Shown here in pieces: positions 9,695 through 17,971 of a DNA stretch of 25,078 nt; within the stretch, counting starts at the first letter, position 1; every line of letters begins with the position of its first letter. Source of the DNA: Anaerolineales bacterium (GTDB lineage Bacteria > Chloroflexota > Anaerolineae > Anaerolineales > Villigracilaceae); contig JAEURE010000004.1 of assembly GCA_016789485.1 (NCBI GenBank), positions 1 through 25,078 on the forward strand, in the 5' to 3' direction. Both the position numbers and the translations under genes were made by a program. Under the pieces are notes generated by a model. The model saw only the letters and a program-made list of their open reading frames with translations. It had not been told where the DNA came from and did no database searches.

Positions 9695-12600
9695 ATGAAA
9701 CAACCCATCATCATGATCGACGGTAATGAAGCAACCGCAAGCGTTGCCCACCGTCTCAGCGAAGTGATCGCCATTTACCCGATCACCCCATCCTCCGGGA
9801 TGGGCGAGTTCTCCGACGAATGGTCTGCCAAGGGAAAGAAAAACCTTTGGGGAACCACTCCTCTCGTCATCGAAATGCAATCCGAAGGCGGCGCGGCTGG
9901 AACCGTTCACGGCGCTCTGCAAACTGGCGCTCTCACTACCACTTTCACTGCATCTCAGGGCTTATTGTTAATGATCCCGAACATGTACAAGATCGCGGGT
10001 GAACTGACCAGCACTGTCTTCCACGTGGCGGCGCGTGCCATTGCCTCCCACGCCCTTTCCATTTACGGCGACCATCAGGATGTAATGGCTGTCCGCCAGA
10101 CGGGCTGGGCATTGCTCTCCTCCGGCTCCGTTCAAGAAGCACAGGATTTCGCCGCCATTGCACAGGCCGCCACGCTCAAAGCTCGCGTCCCCTTCATGCA
10201 CTTCTTTGATGGATTTAGAACCTCCCACGAAGTGACCAAGATCTTCCAACTGACGGATGAAGAACTCCGCCTCATGGTGGACGATGACCTGGTGCGTGCC
10301 CATCGAGCACGCGGCCTCACTCCTGAGAATCCCACCCTGCGCGGAACCGCGCAGAACCCCGATGTATACTTCCAAATGCGCGAAGCCTCCAACAATTACT
10401 ATACTGCCACCCCTGCAATCGTGCAGGAAATGATGGATAAATTCGCCAAAGTCACAGGCCGCCATTACAACCTATTTGACTACAGTGGACACCCCGAAGC
10501 TGAGCGTGTCATTGTCATCATGGGTTCGGGCGGCGAAGTTGTAGAAGAGACCGTTGCTTATTTGGCCGCAAAAGGCGAAAAAGTCGGTGTTCTACGTGTT
10601 CGCTTGTACCGCCCGTTCTCCATCGAACATTTCATCAAGGGTCTGCCCCAGAGCGTGAAATCCATTGCCGTGCTTGACCGCACCAAGGAACCTGGCGCCA
10701 ATGGCGAACCAATGTATTTGGATATTGTGAATGCTCTCATGGAAGGCAAACGCGCCGACATCAAAGTGATCGGCGGACGTTATGGTCTTTCCTCCAAAGA
10801 ATTTACCCCCGCCATGACCAAGGCTGTTTTGGATGAATTATCCAAACCCGAACCAAAAAACCACTTCACCCTCGGTATTAATGACGATGTCTCTCACACC
10901 AGCTTGACCGTGGATACCTCCTTCTCGCTCGAATCCGAAGGTATGGTCAGTTGTGTATTCTTCGGTTTAGGTTCCGACGGAACAGTGGGAGCGAACAAGA
11001 ACTCAATCAAGATCATTGGTGAAGAGACCGACAACTATGCCCAGGGCTACTTCTACTACGACTCGAAGAAGTCCGGCACAGTAACCATGTCTCACCTGCG
11101 CTTTGGTCCAAAGTCCATCCGCGCGCCTTATCTCATCGAAGCCAATCAGGCGAATTTCGTAGCCTGCCACCAATATTCCTTCCTTGAGCGCGTGGATATG
11201 CTCAAGTACGCGAAAGAAGGCGGCATCTTCCTGCTCAACAGCTTGTACGGTCCCGACGAAGTTTGGGATCATCTTCCACAGGAAGTGCAGAAAGATATCA
11301 TCGCCAAGAAGCTCAAGTTCCACGTCATCAACGGGTACGATGTCGCTGAAAAGACGGGCATGGGTGGACGCATGAACACCATCATGCAGACAGCCTTCTT
11401 CGCCATCAGCGGAATTCTTCCTCGTGATGCGGCGATTGCTGAAATTAAACACGCCATTGAGAAGAGCTATGGGAAACGCGGTGAAGCAGTCGTGAAGCAA
11501 AACTTCGATGCTGTGGATGCCACTGTGGCAAATCTTCATGAGGTCAAAGTCCCAGCGAAGGTAACCTCAAAGACGACGCGCAGGCTTCCGGTCCCGAATG
11601 AAGCGCCTGAGTTCGTCCGCGATGTGCTCGGTCAGATCATCGACTCTGACGGAGACAATATCCCTGTCTCGGCATTCCCAATCGATGGAACCTTCCCCAC
11701 TGGCACGACCCAATGGGAAAAGCGCAACCTCGCGCTGGAAATTCCAGTCTGGAACGAAGATATTTGTATCCAATGCGGAAAGTGTGTGATGGTTTGTCCG
11801 CATGCGGTCATCCGCCACAAAGTGTACGATGAGAAACTGCTGGCTGGCGCGCCCGAAACATTCAAGCACACTGCATCGAAGTTCAAGGAATTTTCGACCG
11901 GTTTTGCCTACACCCTGCAAGTTGCTCCCGAAGATTGCACAGGCTGTACCTTGTGCGTGGAAGTTTGCCCCGTGAAAGATAAGACGGCAGTGGGACGCAA
12001 GGCAATCAACATGGAGCCACAACCCGCTTTGCGCGAAGCCGAAGCCAAGAACTGGGATTTCTTCATGAACATTCCGGATATGGACAGAAAGCTATTCAAC
12101 CCTGCGACCATCAAGAACTCTCAATTGCTGCGCCCATTGTTTGAGTTCAGCGGAGCATGCGCAGGCTGTGGTGAAACTCCGTATGTGAAGTTGGTTTCTC
12201 AGCTATTTGGTGACCGGGCTGTGATCGCAAACGCCACGGGTTGTTCCTCGATTTATGGCGGCAACCTGCCTACCACCCCGTGGGCGAAGAATGCCGATGG
12301 ACGCGGACCCGCCTGGTCGAACTCGCTGTTTGAAGACAATGCCGAATTTGGTTTGGGTATGCGTCTGACGATTGACAAGCAGAAGGAATATGCAGTTGAA
12401 TTACTCAAATCCTTTGAATCGACCGTAAGCACTGAACTGGTCGAAGCGATCCTGAACGCCAATCAGGAAGATGAAGCGGGTATCGGCGCTCAACGTGAAC
12501 GCGTTACCGAATTGAAGAACAAGCTTGGCAAGTCCAGTGATAGCCGTGCAAAAGACTTGATCAGCCTGGCGGATAACCTCGTCAAGAAATCCGTTTGGAT

Positions 12601-13267
12601 CATCGGCGGTGACGGCTGGGCGTACGACATCGGCTATGGCGGTCTCGATCACGTGCTCGCCAGCGGACGCAATGTTAACATTCTCGTGCTGGACACCGAA
12701 GTGTATTCAAACACCGGCGGACAGGCGAGTAAAGCCACACCGCGCGCGGCAGTTGCCAAATTCGCCATGAGCGGCAAGGGACTGCCGAAGAAAGACCTTG
12801 GCCTGATCGCCATGTCCTATGGATATGTGTATGTGGCCCGCGTTGCAATGGGTGCCAACGACCAGCAAACGCTCAAAGCCTTGCTTGAAGCCGAAGCCTA
12901 TGATGGTCCTTCCCTGGTCATCGCATACAGCCCATGCATCGCACACGGATACGATATGTCCAAGAGCCTCGAACAGACAAAACTGGCAGTGCAGTCAGGC
13001 CATTGGCCCATGTACCGTTACGATCCGCGCCTTGCCGAGCAGGGACAAAACCCGCTCGTTATCGAATCCAAGGAGCCGACCATTCCGGTCTCGCAATATG
13101 CTTATAATGAAACCCGCTACAAGATGCTCACTCAAATGGATGAAGACCGCGCCGAAATGTTAATGAAGGAAGCGCAGCACGATGCAAAAGCCCGCTGGAC
13201 CCTGTATCAACAAATGGCGTCCATGCACTATGGAAACGGAAACGATAACGAGGAGAAAAAGTCATGA
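9695..13267 (+). CDS. nifJ: Pyruvate:ferredoxin (flavodoxin) oxidoreductase, single-chain
   Basis: Start ATG 9695 has the strong AAAGGAG at 9683-9689; an in-frame TTG at 9653 is not needed. The 1190-residue length is standard for the homodimeric enzyme that converts pyruvate plus CoA to acetyl-CoA, CO2 and reduced ferredoxin. Domains in order: pyrimidine-binding and transketolase-C-like region (EAxAS near the start, YPITPSS), gamma domain, an 8Fe ferredoxin domain with Cys691/694/697/701 and Cys748/751/754/758, then the thiamine-diphosphate domain. The proximal cluster ligands are Cys822, Cys825, Cys850 and Cys1081, and the GDGWAYDIG...NTGGQ segment binds TPP and magnesium. The 195 bases upstream hold no promoter I can defend; AGGCA/TGCCT (9664-9677) forms a small hairpin just before the ribosome-binding site. 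Confidence 0.97.
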   Translation: MKQPIIMIDGNEATASVAHRLSEVIAIYPITPSSGMGEFSDEWSAKGKKNLWGTTPLVIEMQSEGGAAGTVHGALQTGALTTTFTASQGLLLMIPNMYKIAGELTSTVFHVAARAIASHALSIYGDHQDVMAVRQTGWALLSSGSVQEAQDFAAIAQAATLKARVPFMHFFDGFRTSHEVTKIFQLTDEELRLMVDDDLVRAHRARGLTPENPTLRGTAQNPDVYFQMREASNNYYTATPAIVQEMMDKFAKVTGRHYNLFDYSGHPEAERVIVIMGSGGEVVEETVAYLAAKGEKVGVLRVRLYRPFSIEHFIKGLPQSVKSIAVLDRTKEPGANGEPMYLDIVNALMEGKRADIKVIGGRYGLSSKEFTPAMTKAVLDELSKPEPKNHFTLGINDDVSHTSLTVDTSFSLESEGMVSCVFFGLGSDGTVGANKNSIKIIGEETDNYAQGYFYYDSKKSGTVTMSHLRFGPKSIRAPYLIEANQANFVACHQYSFLERVDMLKYAKEGGIFLLNSLYGPDEVWDHLPQEVQKDIIAKKLKFHVINGYDVAEKTGMGGRMNTIMQTAFFAISGILPRDAAIAEIKHAIEKSYGKRGEAVVKQNFDAVDATVANLHEVKVPAKVTSKTTRRLPVPNEAPEFVRDVLGQIIDSDGDNIPVSAFPIDGTFPTGTTQWEKRNLALEIPVWNEDICIQCGKCVMVCPHAVIRHKVYDEKLLAGAPETFKHTASKFKEFSTGFAYTLQVAPEDCTGCTLCVEVCPVKDKTAVGRKAINMEPQPALREAEAKNWDFFMNIPDMDRKLFNPATIKNSQLLRPLFEFSGACAGCGETPYVKLVSQLFGDRAVIANATGCSSIYGGNLPTTPWAKNADGRGPAWSNSLFEDNAEFGLGMRLTIDKQKEYAVELLKSFESTVSTELVEAILNANQEDEAGIGAQRERVTELKNKLGKSSDSRAKDLISLADNLVKKSVWIIGGDGWAYDIGYGGLDHVLASGRNVNILVLDTEVYSNTGGQASKATPRAAVAKFAMSGKGLPKKDLGLIAMSYGYVYVARVAMGANDQQTLKALLEAEAYDGPSLVIAYSPCIAHGYDMSKSLEQTKLAVQSGHWPMYRYDPRLAEQGQNPLVIESKEPTIPVSQYAYNETRYKMLTQMDEDRAEMLMKEAQHDAKARWTLYQQMASMHYGNGNDNEEKKS

Positions 13268-14265
13268 CGGATCTTTCCACAACTTATCTTGGTTTGAACT
13301 TAAAGAACCCGCTTGTCGCCTCAGCCTCTCCCCTCTCAAAGAAACTTGACAAGGCAAGGAAGTTGGAAGAGGCGGGGATTTCAGCCATCGTGATGTATTC
13401 CCTCTTCGAGGAACAAATCCTTCACGAAACGCTCGAACTAGACCATTACCTGACTCGCGGTACTGAATCATTTGCCGAAGCCCTCACATATCTCCCTGAT
13501 GGCGGCATGTACGCAGTCAGCCCTGAGAAGTACCTCACCCAACTGACAGCCATGAAGAAGGCTTTGAGCATTCCCGTCATCGGCAGTTTGAACGGTGTTT
13601 CCAAAGGCGGCTGGACAAGCTACGCGAAAAAAATTCAGGATGCCGGTGCAGATGCGCTTGAACTGAACCTTTATTATTTGGTTGCCGACCCCAATCTTAA
13701 GAGTGAAGATGTGGAAGCAGCCCAGGCGGACCTTGTGGCGGAAGTCCGTGCGGCAATCAGCATTCCACTGGCAGTGAAAATCAGTCCCTTCGTCACTGCT
13801 TTGCCCAATTTTGCCAAACGGCTCGTGGATGCAGGTGCAAACGGTCTTGTGCTGTTCAATCGCTTCTATCAGCCTGATTTCGATCTGGATGAGTTGGATA
13901 TCGTCCATAATCTGGACTTGAGCACCTCGTCAGACCTGCGCCTACCGCTCCGCTGGATCTCGATCCTGTATGGCAAGGTCAATGCAGATTTCGCGCTCAC
14001 GAGCGGCGTCCATAGTGGTAAGGATGTGATCAAATCCATGATGGCTGGGGCAAAAGTGGCGATGACGGCTTCGAATCTGCTTCATCGCGGCGAGCAGGCT
14101 GTCGGTCCGATTTTGAGCGAACTGGAAGAGTGGATGAAGGAACGGGAATACGAGTCTATCCGCCAGATGCAGGGCAGCATGTCCCAGAAAAATGTGCGTG
14201 AGCCCGCGGCATTTGAGCGAGCCAATTATATGAAAGTCCTCAGCTCGTGGCGCGAATTGCCATAA
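13264..14265 (+). CDS. Dihydroorotate dehydrogenase-like flavoprotein
   Basis: A 333-residue TIM-barrel protein of the PyrD family. The N-terminal [18 protein letters not shown], the barrel segments IPVIGSLNG and [10 protein letters not shown], and the late [12 protein letters not shown] with GAKVAMTAS are the FMN-binding parts of the fold. The loop that holds orotate in true PyrD (ELNxSCPN) is replaced by [11 protein letters not shown] (residues 133-143), so classical dihydroorotate oxidation is doubtful. Its ATG overlaps the TGA of the pyruvate:ferredoxin oxidoreductase gene (ATGA), with GAGGAG upstream, so production is coupled. A redox role with ferredoxin is inference from this coupling. 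Confidence 0.88.
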   Translation: MTDLSTTYLGLNLKNPLVASASPLSKKLDKARKLEEAGISAIVMYSLFEEQILHETLELDHYLTRGTESFAEALTYLPDGGMYAVSPEKYLTQLTAMKKALSIPVIGSLNGVSKGGWTSYAKKIQDAGADALELNLYYLVADPNLKSEDVEAAQADLVAEVRAAISIPLAVKISPFVTALPNFAKRLVDAGANGLVLFNRFYQPDFDLDELDIVHNLDLSTSSDLRLPLRWISILYGKVNADFALTSGVHSGKDVIKSMMAGAKVAMTASNLLHRGEQAVGPILSELEEWMKEREYESIRQMQGSMSQKNVREPAAFERANYMKVLSSWRELP

Positions 14266-14282
14266 GCGAGTACATAGAATCA

Positions 14283-14313
14283 AAAAAGGCTTCCAGGTGA
14301 TGGAAGCCTTTTT
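14283..14313. terminator. Bidirectional intrinsic terminator between convergent operons
   Basis: AAAAAGGCTTCCA (14283-14295) pairs perfectly with TGGAAGCCTTTTT (14301-14313) around a five-base loop. A-rich and T-rich flanks give a U-run on either strand. It closes the oxidoreductase operon on the plus strand and lies 26 bases past the infA stop on the minus strand. Confidence 0.93.
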
Positions 14314-14339
14314 GTTTACAAAAATCAAAAGCCTGATGA

Positions 14340-14591
14340 CTATTCCTGAACAGGAGCGGCGGCAGCTTGCTTGCGCTGGCGGAAGGTAATTCGCCCGCGC
14401 GACATATCGTAAGGAGACATTTCAAGTGCTACACGGTCACCAAGCAAAATGCGGATGTAATGCTTGCGCATCTTGCCGGAGAGGTAAGCGAGCACCTCAT
14501 GGCCGTTATCCAACTTTACGCGGAATTGAGTGCCCGGTAACGCTTCGATCACCAGACCATCCACTTTGATTTTGCCTTCTTCTTTTGTCAT
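14340..14591 (-). CDS. infA: Translation initiation factor IF-1
   Basis: An 83-residue OB-fold protein. The body ([39 protein letters not shown] core, [23 protein letters not shown]) is the universally conserved IF-1 sequence. It binds the 30S A site with IF-2 and IF-3. The C-terminal tail [11 protein letters not shown] extends about ten residues beyond the usual end. It starts 14 bases downstream of rpsU on the minus strand, with AAGAGG as a modest ribosome-binding site. Confidence 0.97.
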   Translation of the reverse strand: MTKEEGKIKVDGLVIEALPGTQFRVKLDNGHEVLAYLSGKMRKHYIRILLGDRVALEMSPYDMSRGRITFRQRKQAAAAPVQE

Positions 14592-14605
14592 ACACGCCTC
14601 TTGAT

Positions 14606-14803
14606 CTATTCAGTATCTTTGAAGGAACGCCGCTTGATGCGGCGGATTGCCTTCTTCTTTTCCATACGGCGGGTTTCGCTTTTTGAAACGAACCAGCGTT
14701 TGCGGCGAACAGTGCTTAAAACACCACTCTTCACGACCTTCTTGCGAAAGCGCTTGAGCAAGGAGTCCTGGGACTCACCATTTCGTAAATTTACAACTGC
14801 CAC
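14606..14803 (-). CDS. rpsU: Small ribosomal subunit protein bS21
   Basis: The start is placed at GTG (complement of 14801-14803), giving the normal 65-residue bS21 beginning [13 protein letters not shown] longer frame to 14848 would add residues that run through the leader hairpin. The product is very basic ([39 protein letters not shown]), as expected for a protein that helps mRNA binding on the 30S subunit. It is first in a two-gene unit with infA. Confidence 0.96.
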   Translation of the reverse strand: MAVVNLRNGESQDSLLKRFRKKVVKSGVLSTVRRKRWFVSKSETRRMEKKKAIRRIKRRSFKDTE

Positions 14804-14809
14804 TGTATT

Positions 14810-14819
14810 CACCTCCTTT
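14810..14819 (-). promoter_or_regulatory. Strong Shine-Dalgarno site that fixes the rpsU start
   Basis: On the minus strand the sequence reads AAAGGAGGTG, a near-perfect anti-16S match, placed 6 bases before the GTG initiation codon at 14803. It lies only about 12 bases beyond the T-run of the leader hairpin, so folding of that hairpin could affect ribosome access. Confidence 0.85.
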
Positions 14820-14831
14820 CCGTTTGGAAAT

Positions 14832-14862
14832 AAAAAATCGGCTGTCACACAGACTCAGCCGA
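14832..14862 (-). terminator. Terminator-like hairpin in the rpsU-infA leader (possible attenuator)
   Basis: On the minus strand TCGGCTG (14862-14856) pairs with CAGCCGA (14844-14838) around an 11-base loop and is followed directly by TTTTTT (14837-14832). It lies inside the transcript expected from the promoter at 14979-15006 and before the rpsU ribosome-binding site, so it would act in the 5' leader. It could be a true attenuator or a partial terminator that tunes ribosomal-protein output. Confidence 0.6.
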
Positions 14863-14978
14863 AGGCATTCATCAAAAACATGAAACGAACTCAATGACCG
14901 TGCGATCAAAAACTACGCTTCAACTCTCCTTGATTTAGTCCTGTGGACATAAAATCCACAACCGAATCTGCAAAATAG

Positions 14979-15006
14979 ATTATACATGATAAAAACGAGC
15001 CTGCAA
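14979..15006 (-). promoter_or_regulatory. Sigma70-type promoter for rpsU-infA
   Basis: On the minus strand TTGCAG (15006-15001) is followed after 16 bases by a perfect TATAAT (14984-14979). The predicted start is near 14972, giving a leader of about 170 bases. The leader begins close to a small hairpin, TGTGGA/TCCACA (14942-14960), and then contains the terminator-like hairpin. Confidence 0.75.
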
Positions 15007-15070
15007 AGGGGGTTTTAAGGAGGATGCCTTGCGCCCAAAAAACGGGTGAAAATAGGTACAATGAGGTGAT

Positions 15071-15631
15071 ATGAAAGACATTATTGAGAAAATCAAAGCC
15101 GACCCTCGTTATCAAAGAAACATTGAGTATGGTGAACCCCGCTCCGGCCACCCGGAAGGCAAGGTGAAATTCCACATTGCAGACTTGGAAGCCAATCTCG
15201 AAGCATTGCGGGAAAGGGGCATTGGGGAAGAGGATTATTGGAAACTCAAATTCATGATCCATGTGCACGATTCTTTCAAGGCCGAGGCGGAAAAATACTC
15301 CCCCACTCTTCACCCCCGTAACCATGCCACACTAGCAAGAGAATATGCCAGCCAGTTTACCGATGATCCTGATCTTTTAAATATTCTCCAATACCATGAC
15401 GAAAACTACAAGTTATGGAAGGAATACACCCAAACGGGCAAATATGACGAGGAAGTTTTTAGAAACATGCTTGCTGCGATCACAGACTGGGATTTGTTTC
15501 TTGTTTTTACAATTATTGATGGGTGTACAAAAGGTAAGGAGTATTCAAAACTGGGTTGGTTTATTAATGAAGTGAAAAAATACAAACAAACAATTGTAGA
15601 TTCCACTTGGGTTTTACCGCCTGAAAAATAA
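15071..15631 (+). CDS. HD-superfamily-like protein
   Basis: A 186-residue, mostly helical cytosolic protein. His35 (KVKFHIADLEANL), the pair His66-Asp67 (MIHVHDSFK), His85 (NHATLARE), and His109-Asp110 (QYHDENYKLW), with a later DWD near residue 137, follow the spacing of metal ligands in HD phosphohydrolases. The match is by eye and the first motif is atypical. ATG 15071 is preceded by GAGGTGAT. It is divergent from rpsU and lies 132 bases upstream of the six-gene cluster, which has its own promoter. The substrate, perhaps a nucleotide, is not identifiable. Confidence 0.6.
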   Translation: MKDIIEKIKADPRYQRNIEYGEPRSGHPEGKVKFHIADLEANLEALRERGIGEEDYWKLKFMIHVHDSFKAEAEKYSPTLHPRNHATLAREYASQFTDDPDLLNILQYHDENYKLWKEYTQTGKYDEEVFRNMLAAITDWDLFLVFTIIDGCTKGKEYSKLGWFINEVKKYKQTIVDSTWVLPPEK

Positions 15632-15647
15632 CCAAACTTGTCTAGAT

Positions 15648-15696
15648 GTGTACAAATCACCTCTCGTCTTGCTTAAGATTCAATTAAGTTGTACAC
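15648..15696. repeat. Nested inverted repeats, candidate operator
   Basis: GTGTACAA at 15648-15655 and TTGTACAC at 15689-15696 are perfect inverted copies, each containing the palindrome TGTACA. Their centres are 41 bases apart, close to four helical turns. Between them CTTAA (15672-15676) and TTAAG (15684-15688) form an inner inverted repeat. The right arm overlaps the predicted -10 box of the six-gene cluster. This geometry suits two bound dimers or a DNA loop that controls the promoter. Confidence 0.55.
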
Positions 15697-15697
15697 T
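15669..15697 (+). promoter_or_regulatory. Predicted promoter of the six-gene signalling cluster
   Basis: TTGCTT at 15669-15674 and TACACT at 15692-15697 are separated by 17 bases. The predicted start near 15704 gives a leader of about 60 bases to GGAGGG (15755-15760) and ATG 15764. The -10 box lies inside one arm of the inverted repeat. The boxes are only moderate matches, consistent with a regulated promoter. Confidence 0.45.
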
Positions 15698-15763
15698 ACA
15701 GTCTGAAAACAAATAGTACCAAAGTCCTATACCTACAAACCTTCATCACAGCACGGAGGGAAT

Positions 15764-16864
15764 ATGATTCGATTTCTACGTACCCTCATTTTGAGGAATA
15801 TCGAAAGAGAAGGCCGCAATCAGGGTTCTCCGACGATCAAATTTGACAACAGAAAAATCTTTGTTGCTGGAGAAAATCTGTACGCAGGCGAATGGTGGCC
15901 CTTAAGAGCGCTGGGAGCAAATGCGTTTTACCTGCCTTTACCTTCGAATGCTTATGGTGTTGTAATCTACCCTGATGGAACCACACGTAATTTGGCAGGG
16001 GGATTACACGAAGTTCCGCCTGGGCTGTATAAATTACAATATGTAGACAAGCATGAACGCTTTGATGTGACTGCACCCATCTCCGAGATGGCGTTGGATG
16101 GGGAGAAACTCACACTTACAGTTATGGTTCGTTACCGCGTCACAGAACCGATTACTGCCCTTCGTATCGACAAGCCCATTGAGACCTTGATCGAGCACCT
16201 CCAAACAGATGTGGCTCAGTATATCCGCACACATAACCACAATGATGTAGCCGATGCCCCTGAAGCAAACGGTACAAGCAAAATCCTCTCCTTCTTCACT
16301 CAAAGGCACGCAGACCGCTTCCCGCTTTCAAGAGCAATTGCGATTACAGGCATTGAATTGAAAGAATTCGCGGGGGATATGGACTATATCAATATACGGC
16401 GCAATGATTTGATCCAACAGCAACAAGATCAAATCAACAAACAGCAATTGGATCGCCAAAAAGATATTGAAAAATTGAAAGCAGAGCACAAAGTAGCCAT
16501 GGATACAATCAGCGCCAAGGCAGCGGCGGAACAAATGGCTCTGCGAAGCGAAATATTGCACGAAACCCAGAAACGGGATATTCAACTCGATGAATTAAGG
16601 CAGCAATCCCAGCGAAGGCACGAACTTGTAGTCAAAGCAGTGGATGCCATCAGCCAGGCTTTGGAACATTCCGGGTATTCGCGAAACTCCGCGGAAATAA
16701 AGAGCGCCATCGGCGATCTACTTTCCGCCGTAAGGGAAGATAGACCCGAGACTGCCCAACCATCTACTAAAAATACAAATAACAACCATCCGCGCACAGC
16801 AAGCAATGACAAGATCGAAGATCTGACAAACACCCTGCTCAATTTATTAAAGCCGAGAAAATGA
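15764..16864 (+). CDS. SPFH/band-7 domain protein with C-terminal coiled coil
   Basis: A 366-residue protein. Residues about 60-215 resemble the SPFH (stomatin/prohibitin/flotillin) domain: LTLTVMVRYRVTEPI (residues 116-130), the HLQTDVAQYIRT segment, and ITGIELKEFAGDMDYINIRR (194-213). Residues about 213-290 are a Gln/Lys/Glu-rich coiled coil, followed by a helical block and a low-complexity Asn/Thr linker (about 325-350). SPFH proteins usually assemble oligomeric membrane scaffolds, but I see no clear membrane anchor here, only a short hydrophobic N-terminus (IRFLRTLIL). It is the first gene of the cluster, and its TGA overlaps the ATG of the next gene. A scaffold role is inference. Confidence 0.75.
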   Translation: MIRFLRTLILRNIEREGRNQGSPTIKFDNRKIFVAGENLYAGEWWPLRALGANAFYLPLPSNAYGVVIYPDGTTRNLAGGLHEVPPGLYKLQYVDKHERFDVTAPISEMALDGEKLTLTVMVRYRVTEPITALRIDKPIETLIEHLQTDVAQYIRTHNHNDVADAPEANGTSKILSFFTQRHADRFPLSRAIAITGIELKEFAGDMDYINIRRNDLIQQQQDQINKQQLDRQKDIEKLKAEHKVAMDTISAKAAAEQMALRSEILHETQKRDIQLDELRQQSQRRHELVVKAVDAISQALEHSGYSRNSAEIKSAIGDLLSAVREDRPETAQPSTKNTNNNHPRTASNDKIEDLTNTLLNLLKPRK

Positions 16865-17967
16865 ACACGCTTTATCTTGAAACAGTTCAAACGCAGGAGG
16901 GTTGGCAGACAACGTTTGCTTTTCAGGTCTTTCACCGTCCGGCAGACGAATGGATGGCCATGCGGTGGGGTTTTAATGCAGGCGCTCTCCTTGATGAAGC
17001 CTTAGATCGTTATCGGCTTTTTATCGAGTCTCAGGCTCTAAGTGAAACTGCTTACTTATCTAATGAACAACCCTCAGATCGCATTTTGACCTTGCGCGGA
17101 ATCAACCTGCCAAATGAAGGTTTACAAATGGCTTTGCTTGGCAAGTCATCCGCTCCCGAAAAAGCGCAAGCTCAACAGGCGGCCAGGGATTATGCACGGG
17201 AAATTTTTTCCATCTTTCCCTATGATTTCATTATCCAGCCTGCCGAAGAAAAAGCTGATTATGATCGTCTTTTTGGCAGAGATCTTTTTGCAAAGAATCC
17301 ACAAGTGGCGTCTATCCAACGCGCCATGGTCTTTATCCCGCCTATGGAAAAGTACCAATATTTTTCAGGGATATGGCAAACTAGCCAACGCGCAAATGAG
17401 CAGGCTTGGCGCGCTCTTTCAAATACACAAAAGACAACCATGTTGAACATCACGATCCAGCCGTCAATTCTGCATGAAGGGGAAAAAGAAATGCTGCTGG
17501 ACGCAAAAAAAATAATCGCAGAAATCGTTGCTACCGAAGCGCACGCAGGGAAAGGCATCAAGCAGAAGGAAAATACCTTTTCGCCCCACCTCGCATGGGC
17601 AGACGCCTGTATCAATCGACAGCTCGCTCCATGGAAAAAATTCTTTCAAATGCAAATCCATGTTCTTGCGAATGGAACGGTGGATGAAAACCTGCTGCGC
17701 TCCATTGGTGCCACCGTCACACGCGACACAAATGAAAATTCAATACCAGGCTTTCAGATCCTGCGGCCTCATTCCAAAGAGGAAGAAAAGGAATGGTGTG
17801 AACGAATTCGTTCATTGGATTTTGCATCAGCCTCGATACATATTAACGAACTGGCAGACGTTGAAGAGACCTTCGCAGTCTTCCGCTTCCCCTATCGCCC
17901 GGAAACTGGTCTGCCGGGAGCACGCTTCATCTCTGCCGTGAAAGACACATCTACACCGTCTGGATAA
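16861..17967 (+). CDS. Uncharacterised 368-residue cluster protein
   Basis: I do not recognise this protein with confidence. It is soluble, mixed alpha/beta, without signal peptide, transmembrane segments or a P-loop. Near the C-terminus the segment AVFRFPYRPETGLPGARF resembles the stretch that in some HerA/VirB4-like ATPases stands between the N-terminal region and the ATPase module, but no ATPase follows here. If that resemblance is real, this would be a stand-alone version of such an N-terminal region. The start ATG overlaps the SPFH stop (ATGA), so the two products are probably made in fixed ratio and may bind each other. Confidence 0.85.
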   Translation: MNTLYLETVQTQEGWQTTFAFQVFHRPADEWMAMRWGFNAGALLDEALDRYRLFIESQALSETAYLSNEQPSDRILTLRGINLPNEGLQMALLGKSSAPEKAQAQQAARDYAREIFSIFPYDFIIQPAEEKADYDRLFGRDLFAKNPQVASIQRAMVFIPPMEKYQYFSGIWQTSQRANEQAWRALSNTQKTTMLNITIQPSILHEGEKEMLLDAKKIIAEIVATEAHAGKGIKQKENTFSPHLAWADACINRQLAPWKKFFQMQIHVLANGTVDENLLRSIGATVTRDTNENSIPGFQILRPHSKEEEKEWCERIRSLDFASASIHINELADVEETFAVFRFPYRPETGLPGARFISAVKDTSTPSG

Positions 17968-17971
17968 CAAC

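Noticed and set aside
10000..11540. Long minus-strand frames inside nifJ
   Set aside because: They mirror the codon bias of nifJ in the opposite strand and show no recognisable domain.
15029..15062. TTGCGC and TACAAT as a promoter for the HD-like gene
   Set aside because: The spacing is 22 bases and the start would fall inside the ribosome-binding site, so it is not a credible promoter.
14906..15325. Minus-strand 139-codon frame overlapping the HD-like gene and the rpsU leader
   Set aside because: It starts inside the opposite gene, crosses the rpsU promoter and has no supporting motif.
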